Source: Diplonema papillatum (lineage: Eukaryota > Euglenozoa > Diplonemea > Diplonemida > Diplonemidae). From it: DNA of 64,000 bases. The DNA lies in contig JAPJBO010000373.1 in NCBI GenBank assembly GCA_030068145.1, forward strand, positions 62,001 through 126,000, read 5' to 3'. The position numbers and the translations under genes were made by a program. The notes below the pieces were generated by a model, which worked only from the letters and a program-made list of their open reading frames with translations, searched no databases and was not told where the DNA came from. Of the stretch, positions 10,627-22,883 are shown one piece after another; position 1 is the stretch's first letter; every line of letters begins with the position of its first letter.

Positions 10627-13603
10627 ATGGCGCTGGCGACGGTCGGCCGCGGCCCCCCGCTGCGGCACCCGATCGAGATCCTGGGGACCGTGGACCAGCA
10701 CGCGCGGGTGCAGGCCGCCGGCGCGGCGGCGCGGGCAAAGATGCTGGCTTCCCACGCGGCGGCCGCCGCCACCGACGCGGTCGCCGCCCGCGCCGACGCC
10801 CTCCGCAAGGTCGAGTGCTCCATCGTGTCCCGGTCGCGGGCTGCCGAGGCCGAGTCCCACCGGACCGTGGCCGCCGTGGAGCACCAAGCCGCCGCCCAAG
10901 GCAAAGCGCGTTCCGCCGCTAACATCGCGGGGGCTTCACACGCCTTCAGCAATGCCGCCGCCAGCCTCCGGGCTGCTGACTCTGAGCTCAGTATGTGAAA
11001 ACTCCACGTCTGTGTTTCTTTGCGCGTTAAAACTATGCATTGTACAGGGCCCGAGCTTTAACTGGTGAGGTTCGGGCCTAACCCGGTCAGCAGTAGTGCT
11101 TGTTCACGGTGCATCAGGGCCTGTCAACCCTCAGAATACCTTAAAGAAACCCTTTCGACAATGGAATCCCCGGATCCTCAAGCGAACTTTCACTCGAACA
11201 AAGAATAGGTTGCTTGTTCGAAGAATACCATATGTCCCCTTTCACCAACAGACGTAGCGGGTAGCTCGGCTCGAGTCGCGACGAAAGCAGCAGCTGATTC
11301 TGATGCCATTGCCCGGGCTCACGCAGCGCAGGCAGCATCACTGGAAGCAGTGAGATCCGGGCAAGCTGCGGACGCCAACCTGAAGGTCGCTCGAGCAACT
11401 GCCGCGCGTATGGCTTCTCCTTCCTCCTCGTAGTAGTAAGGTTTGGGAGGTGACACGCCTAACGATCATGTCGACTCCCGATCAGGCTTCCCTCCACACG
11501 TCCAAACAAAAGTGTCACGTACGCGAACCTGACGTTCTTAGCACTCAGGACGAGTGAAGTGAAATGCCCGTTGCTAAACTGCCACGTCCGGTGGAGCTTG
11601 ACGAAGCCTACTGAGATGAGAGACACAGTGTCCTGTCTGAACATTAAGTCAGGACTTTCCCCCCCGTGCGCTCACGAGCGAAACCCGAAACGAAGAACGA
11701 GGTGCACACAGCAACCGCGGTGAAAAGAAATAAAAGAGGACTAGTCCCGCGGGGTTTCATCCCCTACCTGTGGGAGTCTTACACTCCCTGTTTCCGTTTT
11801 CCGCTAGCATTAAACATGCATGAGAGGCAGTGTCCTGCTTAACTTAACCATTGAACTAAGATTTCCTCCCCCCTTTGCGTACTTCTCACCCTTTTCAATC
11901 GACATTTCGCAGGCGCCGACGCGGCATCGGCAAGCGCCAGCGCACGAGCTGTCGCGGCAATGGCCCAAGACGCTCAGGCGGCCGCGGCAGCGAAGTTGGC
12001 CGCGGCCACCGAGCTGGAAATCGCGGCGAAGCGGGCCGAGACGCGCCGGGCGGAGCTCGCGGCGGAAGCGGCGGGCGCCGCGCAAGAAACGCGGGACGCC
12101 CTCTTGGCCGACAGGAGCAACACGACGTCCCTTGCCATGGCCACGCGGGAGCTCAACGGCCTTCGAGAAGTCGCGGAAGAGAGCCAAGCAGAGGTTTGCC
12201 CCTTCACCCTTTCCTACGGTACACGGCGAGGTCCAGCCTCAGACGCTGGTGATAAAAGGGTCCGCCCAAGTCACACCCAAAAAGCTGGCGTGCGACTGCC
12301 AAAACGCGTGTAAACGCGGGTGTGACGTGCCTCTGGCTTTGACTCCAGCTGGGCTCCGCCGTGCGCCACGGTTTCCCCCGACGCCGTCCACCCGCAGGAG
12401 AGTCTCCCCCTGCCCTCAGCAGCTATCGTGGAGGGCATCCTTCGGCTTCCGCTGCTGCTGTGCCCGCGCGCGACAACACATCTGTCACCATGTGAAGGAA
12501 GCGAAAAAGGCGAAGGCTGACTTCGCCGCTGCCCTCCGCGCAGCTCGAGGCCCCGGAATCGAAAGCCCGCCTGCTTGAGACTTGTCAGCACCCCCAGGCG
12601 AACAGTGACTCCGCTGCCAGCAGGACGCAGACGTGGGATTCCCAAAACGGGGGGAGAGTTTGGGTGAGGACATTGACAAAAAGTCGGATCCTCTGTGTCA
12701 GACAAAACAACAAACGAACGGCAGGCAGACGAGGCTGCGATGGAGGCGAAGCTGAAGGCGGAGCAGCGCGACGCGGCGGCAGAGGAGCTGCAGGAAGCGG
12801 ACGAGCGCGCGAAGATGGACAAGCGAGCGTTGCGAGAAGCGGAAGAAGCGTACGTCGACGACGACATCGAAACGAAGCGCGCCGCCGTCGCGGCCGAGGA
12901 AGCGAGGAGAGAGGCGGCGGCCGCGAAGGCGGAGTTGGCCGGCCGCGCGACGGCTGAAGGCATCGCCCGGGCGAAGACGGCACACTTTGGCAGACACGTC
13001 GAACACGCGGGGCAGGCCTTCGCCACTTCGACTGAGCATCACAGGCGGGCGGCTGGCCGCGAGGCTTTGTCTCGACACGACGTTGTCACCGCCACGATTC
13101 ACGCGTCGGTCGAACGGCAACGGCAGCACGTCGAAGAACACAATCTGCACACCGCCCAGCACCTCGCCGCCACCCACGGCACCCTCGAACAGGCCGGCCG
13201 AGCCGCCAGCAGAGCCGCCAGCGTCGAAGCCAACATCGCGCGGGACGTCCACCAAAGGGCTGTCGCCTCCCGCGCAGCCCACGACCACCACCCGGTCCAC
13301 CACCCGATCCACCACCACCACCCCGTCCACCCGCACCACCACCGGCTGCTGGCGGCGGCAGTGCCGGCGGTGGCCGCGACGCCGCTGCGGCCGCGGGTGG
13401 AACCGTCGGTGTCCTATTCCGTGCACACGCCGCCGTCGACCCTCCGCAGGCACACGCCGCCGCACGCCGGCGTGACCCCCCGCAGCGTCTCGTTCCGGTC
13501 CCCGGCGAGCGGCAGCGCCCGCGGCGGGTACGTGCCGCATACGCCGATGCTCGACGCCAAACTGAAGAGTGTCGGGTCGCCGCTTAGCAGCCGGTACTAT
13601 TAG
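10627..13603 (+). CDS. Five-exon gene: Ala-rich coiled-coil protein with His-rich segment and S/T-P tail
   Basis: I infer exons 10627-10990, 11252-11407, 11913-12193, 12544-12583 and 12702-13603. All introns are GT-AG and the phases join to one frame of 580 aa. Exons 1-3 encode long Ala/Glu/Arg-rich helical sequence. Exons 4-5 continue a charged coiled coil (KTTNERQADEAAMEAKL onward), then a His-rich stretch (about residues 473-498, many HH pairs). The C-terminal ~80 residues carry repeated TP/SP sites (HTPPS, VTPRS, FRSPA). No enzyme motif and no signal peptide are seen. I do not recognise the family; a structural, cytoskeletal or scaffold role would fit but is inference. Introns 1 and 2 contain motif A and motif B copies shortly before the acceptors. 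Exon 4 (40 nt, donor GTCAGC) is the least certain. Confidence 0.6.
11806..11875 (+). repeat. Motif B in intron 2 of the coiled-coil gene
   Basis: ATGCATGAGAGGCAGTG...AACTAAGATTTCC, ending in a pyrimidine-rich run ~40 nt before the exon 3 acceptor. Other copies: 11617-11667 (same intron), 24382-24440, 43168-43218, and a partial one at 39039-39065. Confidence 0.6.
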
Positions 13604-16600
13604 CGTGATTGTGACAACACACATTGGAACCACTGCCGGCGTAGAAGAAGCAGTGGATGGTTCCAGTGCCGCAGGAGAATGGAACATTGGCGCGCGGCTC
13701 ACCTTCCTGATGTACTGTGAATACAATACCACGATACATTGCAGAGAACGTGATGGTCTGCATTAGTCAGCTCAGGTGACTGCATCTTACCGTGTCGTGC
13801 TTCGGCGCTTGCACACATGCTTCTTCGCGCGGTTGTTGCTTTGCGTCCGTGCTGGACAACGGCAGGCAAAGCGATGCAGTAGACGGAGATGCGCAAGACA
13901 GCATCCGGCCTTGCCAAAAGCGGCAGCAGCGAGCATCGTCTGTCACAGTACAAGGGCGTGTTTTCTGTGCGCAAAACACGCAACGACCATGGGTACTCAC
14001 CGTTTTGTACAAGGTCCCGAGGGCGGTGCCCGTGCCGTCTTCTGTTCCCAGCTTCGTTTGTGTTTTCCAGCGTATTCCTACGTGTATTTATTTGTGGCTC
14101 TGCGGGGGTTCAGCACCCCCGGTGTACTGCTATTTATAGACGTTCTGCGATGACCACGGTTATCGTTCCGTTCAAGCCTGTACTTGTATTCTCGCTCCCG
14201 TAGAACTCCCAACTCGTTTCCCCGCTTTTTTGGCACTTTTTGCGTCGGATGAACTGTCGCCGTTTGGAGCGTCTCTGAGCTGGGCAGCCAAAGAGGCTAG
14301 AGTCTTGACTCGGTCGTAAGAAGCACCCGAGAGGCCCTCGAGTATTTCTGAGTGCCGTATTGGCTTAACATCGGGTATTAGAAGCCACTTCTCTGAGGGA
14401 AGTCTTCAGACCCGTAAACATTGGTTGAACTTTCTTATATGTGCGCACCAGCGCAGATGAACTCACCTGCTTTGGTAAAGTACGCTTTTGCCCAACACAA
14501 CGCAAACAACAGGGAGCCGTAACTGTAAAAGAAACAGAGTCTTCAAGCAAGAAAGATGGGCTGCGGTGGTAGCACGCCTACGGCGCAAGACAAAAAGCCT
14601 CCTCTCGAGTGCCCTGTTGCGAGGGAGGAATTGGAGGAGAAGGGCTGGCACCACCACGTATGCCGTTTCTCTCCGCACCGAGGTAGCGATGCTTCATAGT
14701 CGCGATGAGTCTGCCACCGACTATGTTACGCCTTCGGGAGGACAAGTACGGTGGTATTGGAGTCTGCGGTCGACCGTCATGGCCACTGACGCAGAATGGA
14801 GACGCTTCGCTGAGATGCACTGTTCGGACGGCACAACAGGATGAGTGCAAGTGGGAAATGATCAACTGGCACGCACAAGGAAACCGAAGCGCCTGTTTTT
14901 TTCTTTGTGTTTTTCTCGGGAGCTGGGCTGACCGGCTCGCTCTCTCATGGATAGTGTCGCAACGCTTAGTTTCTCGCAGGTCCCTGGAGGCTCTCAAAAC
15001 CCGGAGTTTCGAAGCTAGCGCTCACCCATCCTCAAATCCCACAGGTCCTGGAAGAGGGCACCGGATCCCCTGTCCTCAAAGGTAAGAAGTTTACCATGGA
15101 TTTCAAAGGGTACCTTGCGGACCCTCCTTACACGTCGTTCGGCCAAGGTGATGACAAAGTCATCGACAAAGCCGGGAAGGGCCTTGTGAAAGGCATGAAC
15201 GAGGGTGTGCTCTTGGTATGGCTTTATCATCAAAAATTCGCATTTCCTTCGATCTTGAGGACGCAATGGCAGGCTCATGAAGTAGCCGTGAGAAAGTGCA
15301 TGCTAGTCCATCAACTCCTGGATAAGGCTGCTTGATCGTTGCTCCTGTTTTGTGTGTTTTTGTAGTTAGCCTACCCGTGCAGTTGGTCCGCCCTTGGTTG
15401 GTACTCCATTAACCCAAGATGCGGCTCCCGTTTCGTGAGGAAAAGCAAAGGAAAAAGGTATCCTTTTTGCTGGAAGTCTCGGCTTTCAGGGACTGCGACT
15501 GTGCCCACCTAATACTCCCACACAGATGAAGGAGGGCGAAACGGCCATTATCTCTTGCGCTCCCAGCCACGGCTATGGGGACAAAGCGGCTCCAGGGATT
15601 CCTGTTGGCTCCGTATTACTCTTCAAGGTCACGATTAAGACAGTCGGCTGACCACAGCAGACGCCGTCCACCTACTGTACTGCTGATCCGGGGAGCAAGC
15701 GACGGGAAAGAAAAGCTTCTGTCCTCCGTTGCAGATGTCTATGAAGAACAAGTTCGCTCCGTGGGAAGGGCGTCGTGGTCAGCCGCAGCATGCAAAAACA
15801 TGCATGAGCCGAAGTTAGCAATGTGCCGCAACCCCGTCCGCACGGCCGTGGCTGATTGTGTTCAGTGCAAGCGCAAAGGTCGCGCCAAGCCTTGATGCTT
15901 TTCTTCGGTAGCCACTTGGCCCGTGGTCTCGTGGCTCTGAAGTACCGCCGAACACGAACACGTGCTTGACCCTGAGCTGGCTTTCCCCGGCTCGCAGATG
16001 GTTTGCAAATCTTGCAAAAAAGAGGAAACCCCGACGACGATTCACCAGTCGCCGGAATTGTGCAGCCAATCCGTATCACCGGCCCACGATCGCAACAAGA
16101 CCAGTGTCCGATCGAGACCCACGTGCAATGACAATGCACACTGCGCAGCTGTTCGCAAGCGGCCTTGGCAAGGATTCCACGACCGTATCTGAAACATGTA
16201 ACGAAAAGGCTCCGGTTCACTCCGTCGAAGGACAATCGCACGTAATGCGAGTATCAAACGAATCACAACGCAAGGTTGTGCAAAACCAAGCAAGTCGTAT
16301 AGCATAGACGCGCCCCGTGGGTTGTGCAGTGCCACCGGGGCCTGGAGGGCGCACATCCCCCCAAGTCTTCCCTGTGAACGGCCTTCTTTATGCGGCCAGT
16401 GTGCAGGTGGTGCGAGAACGGATGGAAAAGCATGCATGCGCGTGAGGGGCCCAAGACTAAATTCAAAGCCAATTTCTTCTTGGTGTCGGGCGCAACACTT
16501 ACAAACATGGCTAGCCGTAGTTAAAGTGTATAAGCATACCCACTACCCTCATACTACCCGCCTCACAGCCTCAACGGTCTCAACGGTCAACCGACAACCT

Positions 16601-18012
16601 GACAAAAAAAGACACAACTACAGCCCGGTTCAGTGCCAAGTTTAGTTTGCCAGCGCTTGAAGATGCACGACACTCGTGGTCGGCTTGGGGAAATCTTTTT
16701 GTCCAAAAAGAAAACTTGAACAACAACCACTGTTTTGGCACCCGACGAGGGAAGCTCTTGAGGCCGTATGAAAACCCTGCAATGGGGGGAGGAGGAGAAA
16801 GAAACAAAAACCAAAGCGGGGATGTGGTCCGTACTACCCGACCGGCGGAAATCCCGTACCCAACTGCAACGAACCCCCAGCTGCACGCACACAGCTTGTC
16901 CACACCGATCACTGAAACCTCGCGCTTCCAGTCTTCCTTCAACCAACAGCACACTTTAGCAACTTACAAACAACCAAACGATGCTGGCCATCAACTGATT
17001 TTCTGCACATTGCGAAACATAATTCCACTATTACCCTGGCACATCGCAACTCACGCTAGACCGGAAAACGGAGGCGAAAGGTAGCCAGATGAATGTGCAT
17101 GGAATCCAAGGAATCAAGCGCGCAAAAAAAAAAAGAAGAGAGAATGGTGGGCATAAGATGCAGCAAACTGAGACGATGAGCAGCAGGCCATCGCCACCGG
17201 GGGCTTTCTGCATCCTAGCCCGAAGCCACTCTACCCTCATCCTTGAGACACTCATGCGGAAACGAAGGGTTGGCACACGGGGGCAGCAGTCAACAGCTTT
17301 GCATTATGCTTGATGATGTGAGAATGCTGGATCCGGGGCCCCGTGTCTACACCTTCCTGTGTGTATCGATCTGCTGGTCCGTTGGGATAGCAGCTTCCCG
17401 CGAACCTGTCCATTCTTGTGCAAAAGAAATGAATTTTCCACGAAGCTCTTATTCTGACTAGTAGTTCAGCAGCCCCTTGACACCTCCTCCACGGAGTCCT
17501 GGCATCGGGTGTACAGGCTATTTGGTGTAGATGAGGACCCCAATACAATAGAATACGCAGCACATCTTGGGTACAGCAAGGGGAAAAAGAGCCTCTGTTG
17601 TCTGCTTGATGGCTGAGATGACTGGAAATGGTGGAACCCTCCTTCGTGGCATTTTTTGCAAGTGTGTCTCTCCTTTGACAATACCTTGTGCGGGCGTGGG
17701 GATTTGGATCAGATGCCTGTCGGGTACCGATCTTAACACCTTGGCATTTCGTTGCTCCTCACACGCACTGCCTAGGCCGCCCTGGACCATTGCGGCGCCC
17801 GTCTGACAGCTTGGCCCACCAGCCACCCGGTCCTGCCAGGCTGCCACTGGCCGCAAAACCCCGCCTGAACCTAAATATACCTTGTATCAGTCATTCTCAT
17901 AGCGACCGTTCAAAAATGACCACCCTGTGGCAGCGCATCGACCAATCTTTGATGCTATGAGCGCAGGTGTCCCTGAAATCTCGTTCCCGGCGGTATATGG
18001 TACGATGCCAAA
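13604..18012. other. Long intergenic region, no gene recognised
   Basis: Only short ORFs of random-looking composition. A diverged motif A copy lies at 14985-15035. A segment at 16440-16530 shares phrases with 8620-8720. A small ORF at 15096-15335 (79 aa, plus) has no recognisable feature. Confidence 0.5.
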
Positions 18013-19456
18013 CCCCCCCCCCCCCCCTTTGCACTACTAAAAAAAATTTGATGTCACCCCATACTGGCCCCGAACCCCCATCTGTGTGGCCCCAAACGGT
18101 TTTTGACGGGCTGAGTCGAGGTAAAGGGGTCTCCGAAGGCCCACGAATGGGCCCAGGTGGGCCCCGGAGCGGGCTCTCAGTGCAAGGGGGAGAGCCCCCA
18201 AAATGGGATCATTTTCGGGCCTCGCCACTACTCAAGCTAGTCAAACACTTTTCTGGCCTCCAGCGGAAAACCCAGACTTCAAAACAACAAGGTCGGCTGT
18301 GTTCCGCCGTAGATAGCCACCAGCCGGTTCTCTTGAAGCCGAAGAATGCTCTCGGGGGTCACAGTTAGCCCCATGTGTGCAGCGCCAGCAGTGGGCAGGC
18401 ACACGCTTAGAATGTGTGGTATGCAAGTGCACCCTGCCTAGAATCTGGCTTCACCCGCTTTTGAGAACACAGTGCTTACCAGGAAAACGCAGAATATATA
18501 GGGTGGAAAAATGCAAAAGAGCCAAGATGACGACTGTGGGCCTCCCGCCAACGCCAATCTCGGCAGCCTTTCCCCGGTTCTTCCTGAGATTGTCACCCAC
18601 GACCATTCCAACAGCCCTGTACCGGGCACGTGCCCAGTCCAAACCGCTCACGATGCGTCGCCGGCTCGCCTCGTCGTCAAGGCTGTTGAAGGCTTCTGAA
18701 AGCCTACCAAAAAGGCGCTTCCAGATGTCAACCTTCTCCCTCTCTGTCATTAGGGCGAAGAAGAAATAAACCGATCAGGTCCTCACCAGAGACCTTTTCG
18801 CAAAAGGTCCTGCTGGCTACGAGTCGTCTCTGCATGGACTGACCACGTCTCGTTTCCTCATGAAACGGCGACAACTTCTGCATTGCTCTCACCAATGACT
18901 CCACGAGCTCCAGACCCGTGATCTTTGGCATTTTCCCCTCTCTTTCCCTGGGTCAATCTGTTTTCTTAATTAGTATTGCTGGTAAAGCCGGATTCTAGGC
19001 AGGGTGCACCTGCTGCACCCACTCTATTTACAAGGTGTGCCTGCCCACCGCAGGCGCTGCAGGCGGGGTGGCCAAGTAGGGCTATCTGTGACCCCTGAGA
19101 ACACTCTTCGGCTTCAAGAGGACCCGCTGGTGGCTATCTACAGAGGAACACAGCCGATCTGGTCGTTGTGTAGTCTGGGTTTCCCGCTGGAGGCCAGAAG
19201 GTGTTTGACTAGCTTGAGAAGTGGCAAGGCTTTGAAAATGACCCCATTTTGGGGGCACCCCCCCTCGCACTGAGTGCCCGCTCCGGGGCCCACCTGGGCC
19301 CACCTGGGCCCATTCGTGGGCCTTCGGAGACCCCTTTACCTCGACTCAGCCCGTCAAAAACCGTTTGGGACCCGTTTTGGGCCACACAGATGGGGGTTCG
19401 GGGCCAGTATAGGGTGACGTCAAAAAAAGATTTATTAGTGCAAAGGGGGGGGGGGT
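18013..19456. mobile_element. Foldback element with ~0.45-kb inverted arms
   Basis: Arm 18013-18455 and inverted arm 18981-19456 are clearly homologous (roughly 85%), both rich in GGGCCCA motifs and bounded outside by C/G homopolymers (about 18009-18027 and 19445-19456). The ~525-bp centre holds a two-exon gene on the minus strand. No transposase is recognised. It is probably a non-autonomous foldback/TIR element carrying a passenger gene. Confidence 0.65.
18451..18931 (-). CDS. Small two-exon passenger gene in the foldback element
   Basis: Minus strand: exon 1 18931-18787 (ATG, MPKITGLELVESL...), a 43-nt intron 18786-18744 (GTGAGG...CTAATGACAG, with a CTAAT branch-like site), and exon 2 18743-18451. 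The join restores one frame of about 145 aa. The protein is charged and mostly helical: the junction reads CEKVS-EREKVDIWKRLFG, followed by RRRIVSGLDWARARY. The stop codon lies just inside the left inverted arm. No known domain is recognised. Function is unknown. Confidence 0.45.
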
Positions 19457-19560
19457 GTAGGGGGGGTCAAACTAGGGTTCCAGAGTGTCCCATTGGGGTG
19501 TTTTTTCAACTTTGCGCAATGTCGAACAGAAATGTACGTGTGGCCCAATAATTGGTGAGC

Positions 19561-19667
19561 CAATTCACCTACCCCCCCTGAAAGCGACTTGAGCTCGATT
19601 GCACTCGATTACGCGTCGATTACACTCGATTACGATCGATTACAATCGATCAGCTTTTGGTGAATTG
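19561..19667. repeat. ACTCGATTAC units bracketed by inverted CCAATTCACC / GGTGAATTGG
   Basis: A short run of ACTCGATTAC-like units leads into repeat copy 2. CCAATTCACC (19560-19570) and GGTGAATTGG (about 19658-19667) are inverted around it. The same unit type forms an array at 21290-21400. Confidence 0.6.
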
Positions 19668-20361
19668 GGGGGGTACTGTAACAATTGATTAAACACACAG
19701 CACTCAGCCAATCCTGATTCGCCGATGCAACGTGTCTATTATCGAGCCTTCTTCTGGGGCTAAAGATGCTGATAGCACGATCATCGAATATCGAACAAAA
19801 AGAAGCATATTCGTCTGAAAAAAGGATGTAGCCAGGCAGTGCAGCAGGGGACGAGGAAGTTCGGACTGACTTGTGGAAGCAGGTTGTCGAGTGCACAGGG
19901 GGTGGGTACCCGTTTTCCCGTATTAGCAACCTTTGCAATTTAGCGCAGCTAATACTCGAGCCTTTTGGCATTCCCTGCGGGGCAGTTCCAGCGATAGGGC
20001 AAGCGCTTGGCAGACACCCTGTCCTCGAAGATGTCAAGTTTCTGTTTGTGGGTTCGATCTCCCTGGCGACAACAAGGCGGTTGAAAACGGAGGCTAATCT
20101 CACCTTTAGGCACTGCAATGTCACGCATGCCATTGTCAGACGCTACCGTCTGGCATTGCGCAATTCGTGCCATAGTCGTTGGGGGTATTGACAAGGGGGT
20201 TCAGTGGACACTCATCTGTTGGCTCCTCGTTACTGCCCACGTAGGTTCCGGGAGGTCTGCTTGGCTGCACGCGGCTTGTGGTGTTGCTTCGTTCTTGAAC
20301 TTTTTCTTCGGCTTCATGCGGTTCATCGTCCCGGCCTGCCCCTGGTACATGACTCGTCTCG
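19618..20361 (+). repeat. 745-bp dispersed repeat, copy 2
   Basis: Nearly identical partner of 2177-2921, in the same orientation. Downstream sequence (from CTCGTCTCC) is unrelated to that after copy 1, so 2921/20361 marks a shared right edge. Confidence 0.8.
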
Positions 20362-21018
20362 TCTCCGTAGCTCGTCTATCCTGCTTCACTTCGTGCTTCC
20401 ATCGAGCCTACTTGCGCTGTCACATTCCGATGGGTAGTGCGTCTGCGGGAGGAACCTGCCGTTATTGTGGCTGACACACCCTGTCCCTGCGGCCTTCATC
20501 GCTGTCTGCTCTCGTGCGGCCACTGTGGGGCATGATTCCGCCTCGGATCCTCGGTTGTGCTCCTTAGCTGGATCGCTAGCTCGATAAGAAGAGCTGGTGT
20601 GTGGGCACAAGCGAATGTGGTTGCGGTTGCGGGCCGGCCGGCGTGACTGCGAGCAGACAGGCTGCATGCGCGTGGGCCCAATCGCGCCATTCACGCGGTA
20701 CTCCAAAGGCCTAATCGGGCCGGGCCGGCACATACAGATTGCGACCGGGGCCAGCGTCGCACCTCGGTCTCGTCCCTTACAGCCGGAGCACGTGGCTCTC
20801 CCCAAGCCTCTGGGAAGGTGGCGGAGCTGGGAAGACGCGAGAGAAAACCAAAGTAGCGGCGGCCGACCTCTGTCTGCAAGCACGTCTCTGGCAGGGCAGT
20901 CGGCACCAAACGGAGCACAGTACCTCTTCCAAAGCAGTCGGCTGAAGCGGAGCACAGTCAATGGGCATTCAGAGAGTGCAAAGCATGTCTCTTGTAGGGC
21001 AGTGGGCAGCGGGCTTTG

Positions 21019-21176
21019 AGGGAAAGGTCAGCGCGGTAGCGATGACCAGGAGAACACATACAGATGGGTGGGGAGAGGCCCTGGGACTAAGGCGTGACTA
21101 CCCCCGTCCCTGTCCCTCCCAGGGCGCCACCCCGAATCTAGCCTGGCTCCACCACGGTGAAGGCCCACACCTGCGG
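21019..21176 (+). repeat. Relic terminal repeat of the E1 retroelement family
   Basis: Matches the A2 repeat and its tail in the element at 55050-57343 (from GTCAGCGCGGTAGCGATGAC through GGAGAGGCCCTGGGAC, then CCCTGTCCCTCCCAGGG and AAGGCCCACACC), with scattered substitutions. No internal coding part remains. Confidence 0.65.
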
Positions 21177-21289
21177 TTTCCGTCCCTCGTATGCTTGTGC
21201 TTGGCACTTCTTGGGCCAGACAGTGGTCAACATGGTCGCTCATGGGCCAGCCAGGGGTCCACCAGTGGTCGAACCCAAAATACTAGTGT

Positions 21290-21412
21290 CAATTTCGATC
21301 ACACTCTACAACGCTCGACTACACTCTACTACACTCTACTACACTCGATTACACTCTACTACACTCGATTACACTATATTACACTCGATTACGCTCGATC
21401 AGGGGGTGGGTG
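21290..21412 (+). repeat. Decamer satellite (ACTCGATTAC / ACTCTACTAC)
   Basis: About ten tandem 10-bp units alternating ACTCTACTAC and ACTCGATTAC, followed by GATCAGGGGGTGGGTGAATTGG, the same sequence signature that opens the 745-bp repeats. Confidence 0.75.
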
Positions 21413-21486
21413 AATTGGCTCAATTGGATGTTTTTCTGGGAAAAAGCAGGAAAGTCTGTCATAAATGGGCTCCTCAGCCTCTGAGA

Positions 21487-22736
21487 GTGCACTTAGAGCT
21501 AAAGCTGAAAAACGGTGCCAGTTTGGCGACACCGTTCGTCTTTTCCCCCCCTCTACTTGGCTGACCGCGAAACGCAAGCACTTGAAGCGAGAAACAAGCC
21601 ACCGGTATGCCATAGGGAGGTCGGACGTGAGCGCGGCTGTTTTCACAGCGCCGATGCCTGCAGATCTCAGTGCAATGATAATGCCAACGGTAAAGCCACC
21701 GAGAGCGGTTTTTCAACTTCAAAAACCTCATAGCTCTTGCACAATGCTTCAAGCAGTAGTGCGCCTTTGTCAGACGGCCGTAGCTTTGCTTTGTAAGTCC
21801 CGCACAACTCGCACGCATGCACGGAGTTACAATCTTTGGCCCTCTTTTGTCGGCGCTTCGGTGGTCAGAACACACGCCCTCGTGTTCACTCCACTTTGCC
21901 GTCCCCATCTCGGTGTCGTCGTCGCTTCGATGAAGGTCAGAACACACACCCTCGTGTTCATTCTTCCACACAGATGCATGCTTACAGCTCAAACACCAGA
22001 GGCGATGCCCTATGCTTCTCATCTTGGATGCGTTCGTTGTTGAAGACACCGACCGACAGACACATACACCCCGTCTTTTTCGCCCAAGCTGTGTACCACC
22101 GGATAACCGTCTCTTCTTGTACCTTGCACATGCACTTGTCCATCCCCAAGCAACAAATGCACGTACTGATCACTTCGCAAAAGGCCCGGCAACCAGCTCG
22201 GTCGATGCCAATCGGCCGCTCGACTCACCGTGCGAACCTAGCTCTTCATTTTCGTCGTCATCTTCGCTTACCATTGCGTGATCTGGCTGGTGCACGCCGC
22301 CATCAGTTGCCTCGTCAGAATCGTTGCAGCGCTCGTCTTTGATTGAAGCGTGCCTGCAGTTCACACACCATGAAATGAACTTCGTTCTGTCCACCTATTT
22401 GCGTTCCTTGTAGCAGCCATGCGGCCGAGAGATTTTTTCAGGCTTTCCAGAGATTCGTCCTTGTCCCGTTGCCACAGCTCTGCTCTTTCATCGAGTAGAG
22501 TATGGCGCACACAGCAAAGTTTCTCACCCCGTGCCGACAACCAGCGAACGAAGCCGCGAGCCGCGTTCTCGGCGTCTAGTGCACTTTGCCGTCGTTGTTG
22601 GGACATCTTCCCGTGTTCCCGTCGTGTTGTGTATGTGTCCTGGTATGGGTTGATCCACAGGTAGTTCTTAGTAGTGCTCAGGACGAACGGTGTCGCCAAA
22701 CTGGCACCGTTTTTAGAAATCGCGATTTGTTGCACT
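21487..22736. mobile_element. Inverted-repeat element with a perfect 33-bp TIR core
   Basis: 21508-21540 and 22683-22715 are perfect 33-bp inverted copies (starting AAAAACGGTGCCAG). Both are flanked 16 bp outside by inverted GTGCA/TGCAC (21487 and 22736), so the structured ends reach about 50 bp. The interior carries a two-exon minus-strand gene and an internal duplication. No target duplication or transposase was identified. Confidence 0.55.
22170..22606 (-). CDS. Small two-exon gene inside the 21.5-22.7 kb inverted-repeat element
   Basis: Minus strand: exon 1 22606-22395 (ATG, MSQQRRQSALDAENAARG...), a 41-nt GT-AG intron 22394-22354, and exon 2 22353-22170. The frames join to about 131 aa with a very acidic C-terminal part (SEDDDENEEL). 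No domain is recognised. A second, diverged copy of the exon 2 start (HAS...) occurs further downstream (about 21966-22000) together with two EHEGVCSD-encoding direct repeats at ~21866 and ~21933, so the gene may be longer or partly duplicated. Confidence 0.35.
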
Positions 22737-22883
22737 TTTACGGGCTTTCAGGTCGTTTTGATGCCGTTCTTGTGGGTTACCGGACGTCAGACATGGGCAT
22801 AAGGGGTGGGGGGCCCGGCAGGCAGCAAGAAAAAGGACTTAGAAAATTAGCCCCAATGGGACACAGGTTGACCCCCCCTAGGG

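Larger units (their letters stand above)
20362..21486. other. Intergenic, with a retroelement terminal-repeat relic and a satellite
   Basis: No gene recognised. It contains the relic at 21019-21176 and the decamer array at 21290-21400, listed separately. Confidence 0.5.

Noticed and set aside
12698-13732. 344-codon antisense ORF over the last coiled-coil exon
   Set aside because: The plus-strand exons join consistently; the antisense is Val/Arg-rich without features.
15015-15335. Overlapping ORFs on both strands (79 and 87 aa) as genes
   Set aside because: No domain, no splice context, no composition bias favouring either.
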